From Phycisphaerae bacterium (GTDB taxonomy: Bacteria; Planctomycetota; Phycisphaerae; UBA1845; Fen-1342): 46,734 bases of DNA. The notes below the pieces were generated by a model that was given only the letters and a program-made list of their open reading frames with translations, did not search any database and was not told the origin of the DNA. Shown piece by piece: positions 1-9,165 of this stretch. The number at the start of each line of letters is the position of its first letter. Positions within the stretch are counted from its first letter, which is position 1. The DNA lies in contig JAUWNI010000018.1 of assembly GCA_030612705.1 (NCBI GenBank), forward strand, positions 1 to 46,734, read 5' to 3'. Position numbers and translations under genes: made by a program.

Positions 1-2
1 AC

Positions 3-104
3 TTCGCGGATGCTAGGGAGCTCAACGCGACACTGACCCGCGTATTCCGAAGTATCCAGCGTCGCCCTGATCAGATTCGCGGCTACCTACAGCCTTTTGC
101 ATAG
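3..104 (+). CDS. Possible C-terminal end of a protein running in from the left edge
   Basis: The frame starting at base 3 is open from the window edge to a TAG at 102-104 and would encode about 33 residues ending in GYLQPFA. The segment is charged and helix-like (ELNATLTRVFRSIQRRPDQI), as expected of a real protein tail. Nothing identifies the family. Its stop lies 19 bp before the ATG at 124 of the next gene, which would fit an operon. It could also be chance, because only 100 bases are visible. Confidence 0.35.
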   Translation, partial: FADARELNATLTRVFRSIQRRPDQIRGYLQPFA

Positions 105-123
105 GCAGGATGTCCTGTTATTT

Positions 124-1647
124 ATGCGAGGCTGTATATCGCAGGCGGTCGACAGTTCGATCGAAGGCATAGCGATGGCCAGCCCCGAACACAAGATTAC
201 CTATGTGAATGAAGCATTCATTCAAATGTTCGGCTATTCAAGAGAAGAGCTGCTTGGGAAAGAGATCCTTTTTATCTACTCCGGGGACCAGAAGTCAGAA
301 TTGGAAAAGTCGCTCAAGGCCACGATTGAAGGCGGCTGGACCGGAGAGTTGATTGCCCGGAGAAAAAACGGTGAATGCTTTCCGTTAGCAATATCCTCAT
401 CAAACGTGGTGAATGATGAAGGGCATCTCATCGCGCATATGACAAGCCACAGAGACATCACCGAACGAAAACGGGCCGAGGAGCAGCGGCGCAATCTGGA
501 AGCGCAAGTCCAGCATGCCCAGAAGCTGGAAAGTCTGGGCGTGTTGGCCGGGGGGATCGCGCATGATTTCAACAACCTGCTCGTCGGTATTCTCGGCAAC
601 GCCGACCTGGCGCTGGATGATCTCCCTCCCGGTTCCCCGGCACGCATCAGCGTGAAAGACATCGAGACCGCCGCCAAGCGCGCGGCGGACCTGGCGCGTC
701 AGATGCTGGCTTATTCCGGCAAGGGCAGGTTTGTCGTCGAGGCGCTCAACCTGAACGAGATCGTGGAGGAGATGACCCGTTTGCTGGATGTTTCCATCTC
801 CAAGAACGCCGTCCTCAAGTACAACTTCGCCGGCAATCTACCCGCCATCGAGGCCGACGGCACCCAGATCCGTCAAGTGATCATGAACCTGATCACGAAC
901 GCCTCCGAGGCCATCGGCGACAGGAGCGGCGTGATCTCAATCAGCACCGGCGCGATGGAGTGTGACCGCAACTACCTGAGCGAAACCTACCTGGACGAAG
1001 ACCTGCCCAACGGCGTCTACACCTATATCGAAGTGGCCGACACGGGCCGCGGCATGGACGAGGAAACGCGCCAGAGAGTTTTCGAGCCGTTCTTTACGAC
1101 AAAATTCACGGGACGGGGCCTGGGGCTCGCCGCTGTCTTGGGCATCATTCGCGGGCACAAAGGCGCCCTCAAGGTCTACAGCGAGCCGGGGCGAGGCACG
1201 ACCTTCAAAGCGTTGTTTCCCGCCACCGACCAACCTGCAGATTCCCTACATAAAGAGGTTGCGGAAACCAGGAGATGGCACGGCGGCGGAATCATTCTCC
1301 TCGTCGATGACGAAGAAACGGTCCGCACCGTCGGCAAGCGCATGCTGGAGAGACTGGGCTTTGCGGTCCTGACGGCCCCCGACGGCCCCGTGGCACTGGA
1401 CCGCTTCAAACAACACGCGCACGAAATCGGCTGCGTGATCCTGGATCTCACCATGCCACACATGGACGGCGAGGAGGTCTTCCGCGAATTACGGCGCATC
1501 CGAGGCGACGTGCGCGTGATCATTTCCAGTGGATACAACGAACAGGAGGTCACGCAGCGCTTCGCCGGCAAGGGCCTCGCCGGCTTCATCCAGAAACCTT
1601 ACCGATTGGAAGAACTCATCAGTAAATTGAGAGAAGTCCTGGAATAG
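124..1647 (+). CDS. PAS-domain hybrid histidine kinase with C-terminal receiver
   Basis: This is a soluble sensor kinase with no obvious membrane segment. Numbering from the alternative TTG at 97, a PAS domain spans about 15-125 and leads through a short coiled coil into a HisKA box AGGIAHDFNN, with H156 as phosphoacceptor. The ATPase domain has the N box (NLITNASEAI), G1 DTGRGM (315-320) and G2 GRGLGLAA. A receiver follows, with acidic pocket DDE near 404-406 and phospho-Asp D450. By family knowledge it autophosphorylates on His and passes phosphate to its own receiver. The ATG at 124 is preferred because an upstream frame ends at 104; the TTG at 97 remains possible. The gene converges on a related kinase that ends at 1662. 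The signal is unknown. Confidence 0.93.
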   Translation: MRGCISQAVDSSIEGIAMASPEHKITYVNEAFIQMFGYSREELLGKEILFIYSGDQKSELEKSLKATIEGGWTGELIARRKNGECFPLAISSSNVVNDEGHLIAHMTSHRDITERKRAEEQRRNLEAQVQHAQKLESLGVLAGGIAHDFNNLLVGILGNADLALDDLPPGSPARISVKDIETAAKRAADLARQMLAYSGKGRFVVEALNLNEIVEEMTRLLDVSISKNAVLKYNFAGNLPAIEADGTQIRQVIMNLITNASEAIGDRSGVISISTGAMECDRNYLSETYLDEDLPNGVYTYIEVADTGRGMDEETRQRVFEPFFTTKFTGRGLGLAAVLGIIRGHKGALKVYSEPGRGTTFKALFPATDQPADSLHKEVAETRRWHGGGIILLVDDEETVRTVGKRMLERLGFAVLTAPDGPVALDRFKQHAHEIGCVILDLTMPHMDGEEVFRELRRIRGDVRVIISSGYNEQEVTQRFAGKGLAGFIQKPYRLEELISKLREVLE

Positions 1648-1661
1648 CCCCGAACTGGTGT

Positions 1662-3893
1662 TCAGCGTGTTGGGTCGTAAACGTCCCGCCGCTTCTCGAG
1701 CACGCTGCTGATTCTTTCCATCAAAGTATTCGGGGTGAACGGTTTGTAGAGGTACGCCGCGGGTTTGGCATCGCCGAACCGTGACGAAACGTTCTCCTCG
1801 ATGAAGCCGCTGGAAACGATCACCTTGGCATCGGAGCGGATGGCCAGGATCTCCCGCAGGACCTCGTCCCCGCTCTTGCCCGGCATCGCCATGTCGAGGA
1901 GAACGACATCGATCGCGTCGGCGTGTTCCTTGAAAACCTCGACCGCGCGGTTTCCATCCTCGGCGGTCAGGACCTCCAAGCCGCGACCCGTTAGCATGTC
2001 CTTGACCACGTCGCGGACCTCGTCCTCGTCGTCGACCACCAGGACCGTCGCCCCCACTCCGAGGCGGTGTGGTCGTTGCACGCGTTTCTCGGCCATCGGC
2101 TGTTTCAGCACTGGGAAAGCGACGGTGAATTGCGTGCCTTTTCGGAGTTTGCTCTCCACGCTGATGCCTCCTTGATGCGCGCGGACGATGCCGCGCATCG
2201 CCGCCAGCCCGAGACCGCGTCCCGCACCCTTCTTGGAAAAGAACGGCTCGAAAATGCGCTGCACGGTCTCCGCCGACATCCCGCGACCGGTGTCTTCGAC
2301 GTACAGACAAGCGTATTGTCCCGGCTCCAGATCCTGTCCCGAAAACTCTCGCGCAATGTCTTCGGCGCGAAGCCGGATCGGCCCGGTTGATATCGTGATC
2401 CGCCCCGGCCCGTCGCCGATCGCCTCGATGGCGTTCACGAGCAGGTTTGTGACCACCTGCTGAAGCTGCCCGTTGTCCGCCGCGATCCTGGGCAATTCCG
2501 GCTCCAGCTTTGTACTCAGAGTTATCGACTTGGGAACTCCGGCACGCATGAACTCCAGCATCTCATCGATCAGGTGGTTCAGATCGATGGGGCTCGTGTC
2601 GCAGGTCACGTGCCCGGCATACGCCAGCATTTGCTGAATTACCTTGGACGCGCGCTCGCACGCCCCCACGATGCGCTCCAGGCGCCGGTGCAAATCCGTC
2701 TCGCCCGGCACTTGTTCAAGGGCCAAACAGGCGTTGCCCTGAACACCCACAAGCGTGTTGTTAAGATCGTGGGCGATCCCGCCGGCCAGCAATCCGAGGC
2801 TCTCCAGTTTCTGGGCCTGTTGGACTTGTGCTTCCAACAGACGGCGTTCCTCCTCGGTTCGCCGCTGCTCGGTCATGTCTCTGAATCCCAGGACGGCGCC
2901 GACTATCTCGGTGCCGTCATACATCGACGACACGGAATACTCGGCGGGAAAGCGCGTACCGTCGATCCGCAAGAACGCACCTTCCGTCCGCAGAGACCCG
3001 CGCCCATTTTTCAAAGCGGAGCAAATCGGACAGCTCGGCAGACCGTTTCCCGACGGACACCATTGCGAGTGAAAAAGAACCTCGTGCGCCGATCGGCCGA
3101 TCAATTCGCCGGCGGTCGCGCCCAGCATCAGACCCGCCGAGGGATTGATAAATGTGATGTTCCCCTCACGATCAAGACCGGCAATCCCCTCCGCGGCCGA
3201 GTCGAGGATCAGCTTCTGCTCCCGGGTAAGCCGCGCCAATGTTCCCTCGGCGCGCTTTCGCTCCGTCACGTCGCGCGCGAAGCCCACCAGGATCTTCTCG
3301 CCGGCGTTGTGCAACACATTGACGCTGATCTCCAGGTGAACGAGGTGCCCATCCTTGTGCCGATGTGCCGTGGGAAACTGATGGAGCCCCGTTCGGGTGT
3401 GCGACGGGACGCCGCCGTTGGAGTGCTCGTCCACCTCCAGGTCGGAAATCCGCATTCGCAGCAACTCGTCGGTGCTGTAGCCGATCATCCCGCAGAACGC
3501 GTCGTTCACCTCGAGAAACCGACAATCCGCGTCGACCAGGAAGAACCCGTCCATCGAACTGCGAAGAATCGCCTCGTTACGCTGCGCCAGCTTCTTTAGC
3601 CGCTCGTATGAACTGTCGAATTCGCGCGAGTCGTTGAGCAGCACGAGAACCGAACTCTCATCGGACCCTTTTAATTGCAGCGGGATGATATCCACAACCA
3701 GCAACGGCCGATCCGGTTGCGTGACGCACAACCGACGGCGCAGTCCGTCGTCACAAGCCTCTTGCAGCAGGTGCGAGAATTCGGTGCGGCAATCCGCCGG
3801 CAACCTTGACAGTATGCCCGCGGTCGCCTGAGAATCCGAGTCGCGAGACAAGCTCACGCCTTTGCCGTTACGATCAACCAACCCCCAGTTCAT
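1662..3893 (-). CDS. Multi-PAS hybrid histidine kinase with C-terminal receiver
   Basis: This 743-residue cytosolic sensor kinase has a PAS-like N-terminus (1-95), a PAS domain at about 105-215 and another at about 225-345. HisKA follows with GGIAHDLNN (H375), then HATPase with DTGRGM and GRGLGLAA, then a receiver with D667 in LLDMAMPG. The second PAS contains a Cys cluster (WCPSGNGLPSCPICSALKN, residues 278-296) that could bind a metal or act as a redox sensor; this is inference. The kinase core resembles the convergent kinase at 124-1647 (QAQKLESLG, LAGGIAHD, the same ATPase spacing), so the two look like paralogues. It starts 46 bp after the Ser/Thr kinase gene on the same strand and may be co-transcribed with it. 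Confidence 0.93.
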   Translation of the reverse strand: MNWGLVDRNGKGVSLSRDSDSQATAGILSRLPADCRTEFSHLLQEACDDGLRRRLCVTQPDRPLLVVDIIPLQLKGSDESSVLVLLNDSREFDSSYERLKKLAQRNEAILRSSMDGFFLVDADCRFLEVNDAFCGMIGYSTDELLRMRISDLEVDEHSNGGVPSHTRTGLHQFPTAHRHKDGHLVHLEISVNVLHNAGEKILVGFARDVTERKRAEGTLARLTREQKLILDSAAEGIAGLDREGNITFINPSAGLMLGATAGELIGRSAHEVLFHSQWCPSGNGLPSCPICSALKNGRGSLRTEGAFLRIDGTRFPAEYSVSSMYDGTEIVGAVLGFRDMTEQRRTEEERRLLEAQVQQAQKLESLGLLAGGIAHDLNNTLVGVQGNACLALEQVPGETDLHRRLERIVGACERASKVIQQMLAYAGHVTCDTSPIDLNHLIDEMLEFMRAGVPKSITLSTKLEPELPRIAADNGQLQQVVTNLLVNAIEAIGDGPGRITISTGPIRLRAEDIAREFSGQDLEPGQYACLYVEDTGRGMSAETVQRIFEPFFSKKGAGRGLGLAAMRGIVRAHQGGISVESKLRKGTQFTVAFPVLKQPMAEKRVQRPHRLGVGATVLVVDDEDEVRDVVKDMLTGRGLEVLTAEDGNRAVEVFKEHADAIDVVLLDMAMPGKSGDEVLREILAIRSDAKVIVSSGFIEENVSSRFGDAKPAAYLYKPFTPNTLMERISSVLEKRRDVYDPTR

Positions 3894-3939
3894 TCCTTGC
3901 TCCTCATCAGGCTGTATGCAGTCATGTATTTACGTCCGA

Positions 3940-6405
3940 TTACGGACACTCCCGCACCTTACTATCCCCATTGTTGCCGCGGGTCAGGCATAGCTGCGCT
4001 TCGGCAGCTTTTCCCGCCAATTTCAGCGCCTCCGCCTTTTGCCGCCAGGCCGCCGACTCCATCCGCAAATTGGAATGCCGCTGGGCCAACTCGATTCGCT
4101 GCTCGGCGCACAGAATGGCTTCCGCGCAATTCGAAAGCCGCAGGTTCAGATCCGCCATGTACTCGTAAACCCGCGCCAAACCGTTCCAAAAACTGGTCTG
4201 CTCGAGAATGTTGAGCGATACGGCCAACTCGTTCTTGGCATCCGCCAGACGCCCCTGAAGAAGCGCGCAATGCCCGAGGTTCATGTACGCAACGCCCATG
4301 TTCACCTGGTCGTCGCTTTCCTGCGCGAGCGCGAGCGCCCGGCGGAAGTAGCCCCGCGCCTCTTTGTACCGCTTCTGCTCCCGGAGCACGTGGCCCAGCC
4401 CATTGTACGGACCGACCAGTGCCACTAACGCGCCATATTTCTTGAGCGTGTCGACGGCTCGCAAAAAAGTGTCGCCCGCTTGTGCCTGCTGGCCGAGTTG
4501 AAGCAGTACAAACCCAAGGTTGTTCCGGATCTGCGCCAGCTCCGTCGTCATCCCCAGCTCTTCGGCGGTACGCGCCGCACACGCGAGACAATCGTTGGCG
4601 GCCTCGTATTCCCCGCGGAAGTAGTGCATCGAGCCCATGTTCGCCTGCGCTTGAACCTTCAACCGCTCGTCGCGCTCGTGCGTCGCGAGAACCTGCTGTC
4701 GGCGATTGTATTCCACGGCTTCGTCATACCGGCCCATCCGCGTACAGCAGGCACCCACGAAACCAAGCGCGTCGCCGAACTTCGGATCAATGTCGATCGC
4801 CTCTTTCCCAAGCCGCATCGCCGTTTCGTAATCGCCCCGCAGGAAAGCACGCTTCGCCGTAAAAAAGCGTTCCTCCGCGGCGAGAGCATTGCCGCCGCGG
4901 ACCTTGACTTCCTGAGCCGAATCGGCCCGGGCAAGCCCGAGCATGCCGGTCAAACGGTCGAACAACTCGCTTTCGAGATCGACCAGCGTGGACAGCTCGC
5001 CACGCACCGTCTCGACAATCATGGGCTCGACGCCCCCCAACTGGTAAACCCGCGCGGACAATTCAATCGTCTCCCCGGCCCGGCGAAACGCACCCTCGAT
5101 CACGGTCGCGGCGCCGCTGAGCCGCCCAGCCTCGAGAAGCTGTTTCGGTCGCGGTCCGGTCGCACGCCGCTCGATCCGCTCCAGCGTCGGCAGAAATTGA
5201 TCCAGGTCCGCCACGTAGGCCCCCTGCATTTGCGAGAGCGACCGGGCCAGGTGATCCGCCAACGCGTGCCCGAGCCATTCGTCGCCGACCGCTTCCGACG
5301 CGTTTTCAAACGGCAACACAACCAACCCGCGCGGCTCCGGGTAATCGGCCCGCGGCGGACTCTCCCTCCGCGCCTGCTGCTCGGTTGGGTGCTCCAGATA
5401 ATCAGCTAATGCTTCCGCTGACTCGAAACGCTCCTCGGGAACCCCGTCGAGTAGCCGGAGGATCGCCCCCACAAACCACTCCGGTACATCCTGGGGACCA
5501 TCTTGCGGCCAGGAAACCGATTCGAGCAGCGTGCGATAAACGCTTTCCCCGCGCGGCAACACGCCGGTCACAAGCTCGAACAACGTTGCACCGAGTGAAA
5601 AGAGGTCCGCTTCGGAGCCCACGTGCCCGTCGTGCCTGAAAACCTCCGGGGCGGCATAAGCGATCGTCCCGACCCTGTTGCACTCCGCGACTTCGGCAAG
5701 TTCACGCTGCTTGTGAATCAAACGAACGACGCCGAGATCCGCGACTCGCACGTGCCCATCCGTTCCCAGTATCAGGTTGCCGGGTTTCACGTCGCCATGA
5801 ACCAGACCGGCGCGATGGATGGCGTCCAACCCGCGGGCCGTATCGATCGCGAACTGGACGGCCTGACGCCAATCGATCAGGACGCCGCTCCGCGTGGCCG
5901 CGCCCAGGTCCACGCCGTCGACGTACTCCATCACGAAATACCAAATGCCATTCAAGGCGTCGCCGTCGAGCACGCGGACCACGTTCGGATGATTCACCCG
6001 AAAGCCGGCCGACGCTTCGTTGCGAAGACGCCGAACGGCACCGTCCGACGCTTCCTCGATTCGACAGGGAAGTACCTTCACCACGCAAGGGTGATTCAGG
6101 AATTCATGATGCGCCAGGAACGTCAGGCCGTGCGCCCCCTCGCCCAACACGCCGACCAGTCGGTACCGGTCGCGCAATACGGTGCCGGGAATCAGGGGTG
6201 GTTCGGCGGCGATGTGCGTCGGGCAGGTGACTCCGATCGCGGCCTCTGGTAGCGGGAGGAGAAAACCGCAAACGGCACAGCGTGCCAGGCATTTCGCAAC
6301 CGATTGCATCGTATCGTGCTCATGACAATACGCGCAGCGCGGACTCGGCATCGGCATAGGCTCTGCCTGCAATCGAGGATCACGATATGGAGGAACACTC
6401 AACAT
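3940..6405 (-). CDS. Ser/Thr protein kinase with N-terminal zinc motif, FlgO-like domain and TPR tail
   Basis: This is an 821-residue bacterial eukaryotic-type kinase. The first 65 residues hold Cys pairs (C24/C27, C39, C43/C46, C61) suggesting a zinc ribbon. The kinase domain is at about 80-335, with glycine loop GEGAHG, K110, E130, catalytic HGDVKPGN (D205, K207, N210), DLG (223-225) replacing DFG, and APE (252-254). HGD instead of HRD makes it a non-RD kinase. A domain beginning RGLVVLPFEN (about 355-470) resembles the FlgO/TolB-N-like segment often fused to such kinases. Residues about 540-800 are TPR repeats. No TM helix is evident, so it is probably cytosolic. The hybrid kinase gene follows 46 bp downstream. 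Kinase identity is firm; substrate and signal are unknown. Confidence 0.92.
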   Translation of the reverse strand: MLSVPPYRDPRLQAEPMPMPSPRCAYCHEHDTMQSVAKCLARCAVCGFLLPLPEAAIGVTCPTHIAAEPPLIPGTVLRDRYRLVGVLGEGAHGLTFLAHHEFLNHPCVVKVLPCRIEEASDGAVRRLRNEASAGFRVNHPNVVRVLDGDALNGIWYFVMEYVDGVDLGAATRSGVLIDWRQAVQFAIDTARGLDAIHRAGLVHGDVKPGNLILGTDGHVRVADLGVVRLIHKQRELAEVAECNRVGTIAYAAPEVFRHDGHVGSEADLFSLGATLFELVTGVLPRGESVYRTLLESVSWPQDGPQDVPEWFVGAILRLLDGVPEERFESAEALADYLEHPTEQQARRESPPRADYPEPRGLVVLPFENASEAVGDEWLGHALADHLARSLSQMQGAYVADLDQFLPTLERIERRATGPRPKQLLEAGRLSGAATVIEGAFRRAGETIELSARVYQLGGVEPMIVETVRGELSTLVDLESELFDRLTGMLGLARADSAQEVKVRGGNALAAEERFFTAKRAFLRGDYETAMRLGKEAIDIDPKFGDALGFVGACCTRMGRYDEAVEYNRRQQVLATHERDERLKVQAQANMGSMHYFRGEYEAANDCLACAARTAEELGMTTELAQIRNNLGFVLLQLGQQAQAGDTFLRAVDTLKKYGALVALVGPYNGLGHVLREQKRYKEARGYFRRALALAQESDDQVNMGVAYMNLGHCALLQGRLADAKNELAVSLNILEQTSFWNGLARVYEYMADLNLRLSNCAEAILCAEQRIELAQRHSNLRMESAAWRQKAEALKLAGKAAEAQLCLTRGNNGDSKVRECP

Positions 6406-6619
6406 GCAAATCTTATGTTATTGTGCTTGACAAGTCTCGTTTTATCGGTACCTTTCTGATTGAGTGAGGTTCAGGGGCAACCTCAAGTCTCTAGTGGTTG
6501 TGCCCGTTTGTTTTTTCGTGCCGGGTTATCCCCATATAGGGATAGTATGCGCTATTATAGCCCGGTGAGCGGGCCTTGCAACAACTCTATTAACTTGCCC
6601 CTTCTGATGGAGGTTCCCC

Positions 6620-6700
6620 GTGGATATCGTCCAAGTCGTGAGCCTGTTTGCCGATTTCTGCTTGACGTCCATCGAATCGTTTATTGACCTAATCACTTGA
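6620..6700 (+). CDS. Possible small hydrophobic peptide (26 aa)
   Basis: A GTG at 6620 is preceded by a perfect GGAGG (6609-6613) at 6-bp spacing and opens a 26-codon frame ending in TGA at 6698-6700. The peptide is hydrophobic with a few acidic residues (VVSLFADFCL, then SFIDLIT) and could form one amphipathic or membrane helix. That resembles small membrane peptides and type I toxins in general character only. A frame this short can arise by chance, so this is a candidate rather than a gene call. Confidence 0.3.
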   Translation: MDIVQVVSLFADFCLTSIESFIDLIT

Positions 6701-6761
6701 ATATAAAGGGCTTAGCCATGATCGTTGTAATCACTGAAGTCGATCACATCATCACAACGTA

Positions 6762-6802
6762 GATGTCTTCGACATCGCGAAACTCTTGAAGCAAGTTTCG
6801 CG
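6762..6802. promoter_or_regulatory. Two adjacent hairpins
   Basis: GATGTC-TTC-GACATC (6762-6776) is immediately followed by a 9-bp perfect stem, CGCGAAACT (6776-6784) with AGTTTCGCG (6794-6802), loop 9 nt. The pair could form the end of a small RNA, a terminator without a strong U tract, or a leader structure. No known family was recognised. Confidence 0.35.
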
Positions 6803-6992
6803 TTTAACTAAATATGATGGAGGGCGGAAGTGTGTGCGCGTCAGTATTGATACGCCAGGACAGCATGTGATTTGTCCTCGGTGGGTCGAAAACGATGCGA
6901 CACTTGATGTAGGATGTGCGTCACTTGCGGGGGTAACTTCTCATTCCGAGAATCGCAGCGCCGAGGAATCTAGCCGGAATTCGGGATTGGGC

Positions 6993-7100
6993 TAGTGCTC
7001 TGTCGCTGGTCTATTGATGAACCGGATAGACAGAGACTCAAGAAGAGCCGCGGACTTCAGTCCGCCCGGTCGTTCGGGAAGAGTAAATTCTACTCCCCGC
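6993..7100 (+). repeat. Dispersed palindromic repeat, copy 1
   Basis: The core is the palindrome GCGGACTTCAGTCCGC within 7045-7065. It is preceded by AGTGCTCTGTCG... and ...TCAAGAAGAGCC and followed by TTCGGGAAGAGTAAATTC and TACTCCCC. The same order of blocks is found near 30.5, 32.05 and 43.1-43.3 kb. It is a non-coding REP/MITE-like element. Confidence 0.85.
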
Positions 7101-7263
7101 TGACACTATCGGAGTGACATTCAAACCCCGCCCACCTTCGTGACGCTCACCCCTTGATGTATTGGTTTCCAGCTTCCTGTTGACGCCGCCCGTTGGCCGC
7201 TAATACGATTCAGGATTGTAGATTACTCTGAAGAGCGTTTTTTCTCCGCGGGACACTCGGGCC

Positions 7264-9141
7264 TTGTCTCAAGAGTCATCACCACAAACGCATAATGGCA
7301 CGGCGGATAAGGGCGCTGCCGAAAAAGGCCGCGCCCCTACCGAATCCGACCTTCCGACACGTAACCTGGAACCCCCTCAACTCGATCTCATATCCCCACA
7401 ATTCACCCTGCGAGCCGTCCTTACCGGCATGGTGCTCGGCGGCCTGTTCTCGATCTGCAACGTCTATGTCGGGCTGAAGATCGGCGTGGGCTTTCCCATG
7501 TCGATCACCGCCGCTCTTGTGAGCTATGGCTTCTGGAGTGCGCTGCGCGGCGTGTCCGGCCGCAGAATCAGAGCCTGGGGCATCCTGGAAAACAACATCA
7601 ACCAAACCGCTTGCTCATCGAGTGCGTCGGTGGCGTCCGCCGGACTGGTTGCGGCAATCCCCGCGCTAACGCTACTAACGGGTCAGACACTGGAATGGCA
7701 GCAACTGGCGCGATGGGTTTTCTCCGTCATGCTGGTGGGTATCGTCGTGGCAATCCCATTACGCCGGCAAATGATCGTTGTTGACAAGCTGCCGTTTCCG
7801 GCGGGCATTGCCAGCGCGGAGATGCTGCGGGAGGTACACGCCCGCGGTGCCGAGGCACTCGCGCGGGTAAAAATGCTGATAAGCGCGGGGTTGATCGCCT
7901 CGGTTGTCATGTTATGCACGACGTTTAAGCTTCTCGCTTCTTATGCGCTACCGTTTTCGATTAAGGGTTTCTCCGCCCGCTCGCTGACGATGACGTTGAA
8001 CCCCTCACTGCTGCCGCTCGGCATCGGCGGCCTGATCGGTTTTCGTGCCTGCTGCTCACTGCTGATTGGTACGATTCTCGCTTATGCGATCATCGCGCCG
8101 CCGCTGATCCAAAACGGATACATCGCCGTGTCGGCGGGCGATTCGCCGCCGCTCTCACCCAGCTTTCGCGACCTGAACCGCTGGCTGCTATGGCCCGGCG
8201 TGACGCTGATGGTTGTGGCCTCGCTGGTGTCGCTTTGCCTTTCCTTGTGGCCCATTCTGGTAGCGTTTCTCAGCGGCCACCGCAAAGCCGCGGACGAGAG
8301 CGGCACACCCATCACCGGCGAAGTTCCCCGCCCATGGTTTGGCCTCGGGTTGCTCGGCGTGCTAATCCTTTCGGTCGTGCTACAGGTATCGTTATTTGGA
8401 ATCGCCTGGTGGGCGGCCGTTATCGGCGTACTGCTGGCCTTTGCGCTCGCACTCGTGGCCACCCGCGTCACCGGTGAAACAGGCATCGGCACCGTCGGCC
8501 CAATCGGCAAAGTCGCCCAATTGGCGTTCGGCTTTATCGTCCCCAGAAATCCGGTACCGAATCTGATGGCGGCAAACGTGGCCGGCGGGGCCGCGAGCCA
8601 GTGTGCCGATCTGATGGACGACCTCAAGTGTGGATACCTGCTTGGTGCTTCGCCGCGCTTGCAGACACTCGCCCAGCTTTGCGGAGCCTCGGTAGGTGCC
8701 CTGGTCGGTTCGGCCGCCTATTTGATTCTGATACCAAACCCCAGCGAGATGCTCATGACGGAGGAATGGGCAGCGCCGGCGGTAGCGGCTTGGAAAGCCG
8801 TCGCCGAGCTGTTCATGGTGGGCTTTAAGGCGCTCCCGAAGGGCGTGCCGACCGCGATGGCGCTGGCGGCGCTGGTGGGAATCGTGCTTCCGGTGCTGGA
8901 GCGCTGCCTGCCCAATCGATTTCGCCCTCTGGTACTCAGCCCGATCAGCATCGGCCTGGCATTCGTTTACCCGGCGCACTTGGCATTCTCGATCTTCATC
9001 GGCGGCCTGATCGCGCTGACACTTCGCCGTTGGTTCAAGACGTGGTCGGCCCGCTTTCTGATTGCAATGTGTGTGGGCGTGATTGCGGGCGAGAGCTTCA
9101 CCGGCATCGGCATCGCCTTGGAAAAAGTCCTCGCGCGTTAA
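7264..9141 (+). CDS. OPT-family oligopeptide (or metal-chelate) transporter
   Basis: This 625-residue integral membrane protein has many hydrophobic segments. The N-terminal signature PQFTLRAVLTGMVLGG, then NVYVGLKIG and GILENNINQTACSSSAS, is characteristic of the OPT family (proton-coupled uptake of small peptides or metal-siderophore complexes). The motif NLMAANVAGGAASQCADLMDD in the second half is also typical. The likely start is TTG at 7264; the hydrophilic N-tail has no upstream ATG in frame. The gene is monocistronic, with repeats on both sides. The substrate cannot be told from sequence. Confidence 0.9.
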   Translation: MSQESSPQTHNGTADKGAAEKGRAPTESDLPTRNLEPPQLDLISPQFTLRAVLTGMVLGGLFSICNVYVGLKIGVGFPMSITAALVSYGFWSALRGVSGRRIRAWGILENNINQTACSSSASVASAGLVAAIPALTLLTGQTLEWQQLARWVFSVMLVGIVVAIPLRRQMIVVDKLPFPAGIASAEMLREVHARGAEALARVKMLISAGLIASVVMLCTTFKLLASYALPFSIKGFSARSLTMTLNPSLLPLGIGGLIGFRACCSLLIGTILAYAIIAPPLIQNGYIAVSAGDSPPLSPSFRDLNRWLLWPGVTLMVVASLVSLCLSLWPILVAFLSGHRKAADESGTPITGEVPRPWFGLGLLGVLILSVVLQVSLFGIAWWAAVIGVLLAFALALVATRVTGETGIGTVGPIGKVAQLAFGFIVPRNPVPNLMAANVAGGAASQCADLMDDLKCGYLLGASPRLQTLAQLCGASVGALVGSAAYLILIPNPSEMLMTEEWAAPAVAAWKAVAELFMVGFKALPKGVPTAMALAALVGIVLPVLERCLPNRFRPLVLSPISIGLAFVYPAHLAFSIFIGGLIALTLRRWFKTWSARFLIAMCVGVIAGESFTGIGIALEKVLAR

Positions 9142-9165
9142 AATCCGTAGTGCTCTGGCAGCCGT

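Larger units (their letters stand above)
6406..7263. other. 858-bp lower-GC intergenic region with stacked hairpins
   Basis: This is the longest gene-free stretch in the window and is visibly more AT-rich than its flanks. It separates a minus-strand kinase from a plus-strand transporter, so both promoters should lie here. It holds several inverted repeats: a 7-bp stem TGAGGTT/AACCTCA (6465-6485), GATGTC-TTC-GACATC (6762-6776) and a 9-bp stem CGCGAAACT/AGTTTCGCG (6776-6784 with 6794-6802). The right end carries a dispersed repeat copy (6993-7100). One very short ORF with a good ribosome site is listed separately. I found no tRNA or known riboswitch. Confidence 0.6.

Noticed and set aside
4480-5409. 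Long plus-strand frame over the Ser/Thr kinase
   Set aside because: It is the antisense shadow of the TPR and FlgO-like region.
6786-6995. 69-residue open frame in the intergenic region
   Set aside because: No ribosome site or family pattern; composition looks like noncoding DNA, and its end runs up to the dispersed repeat.
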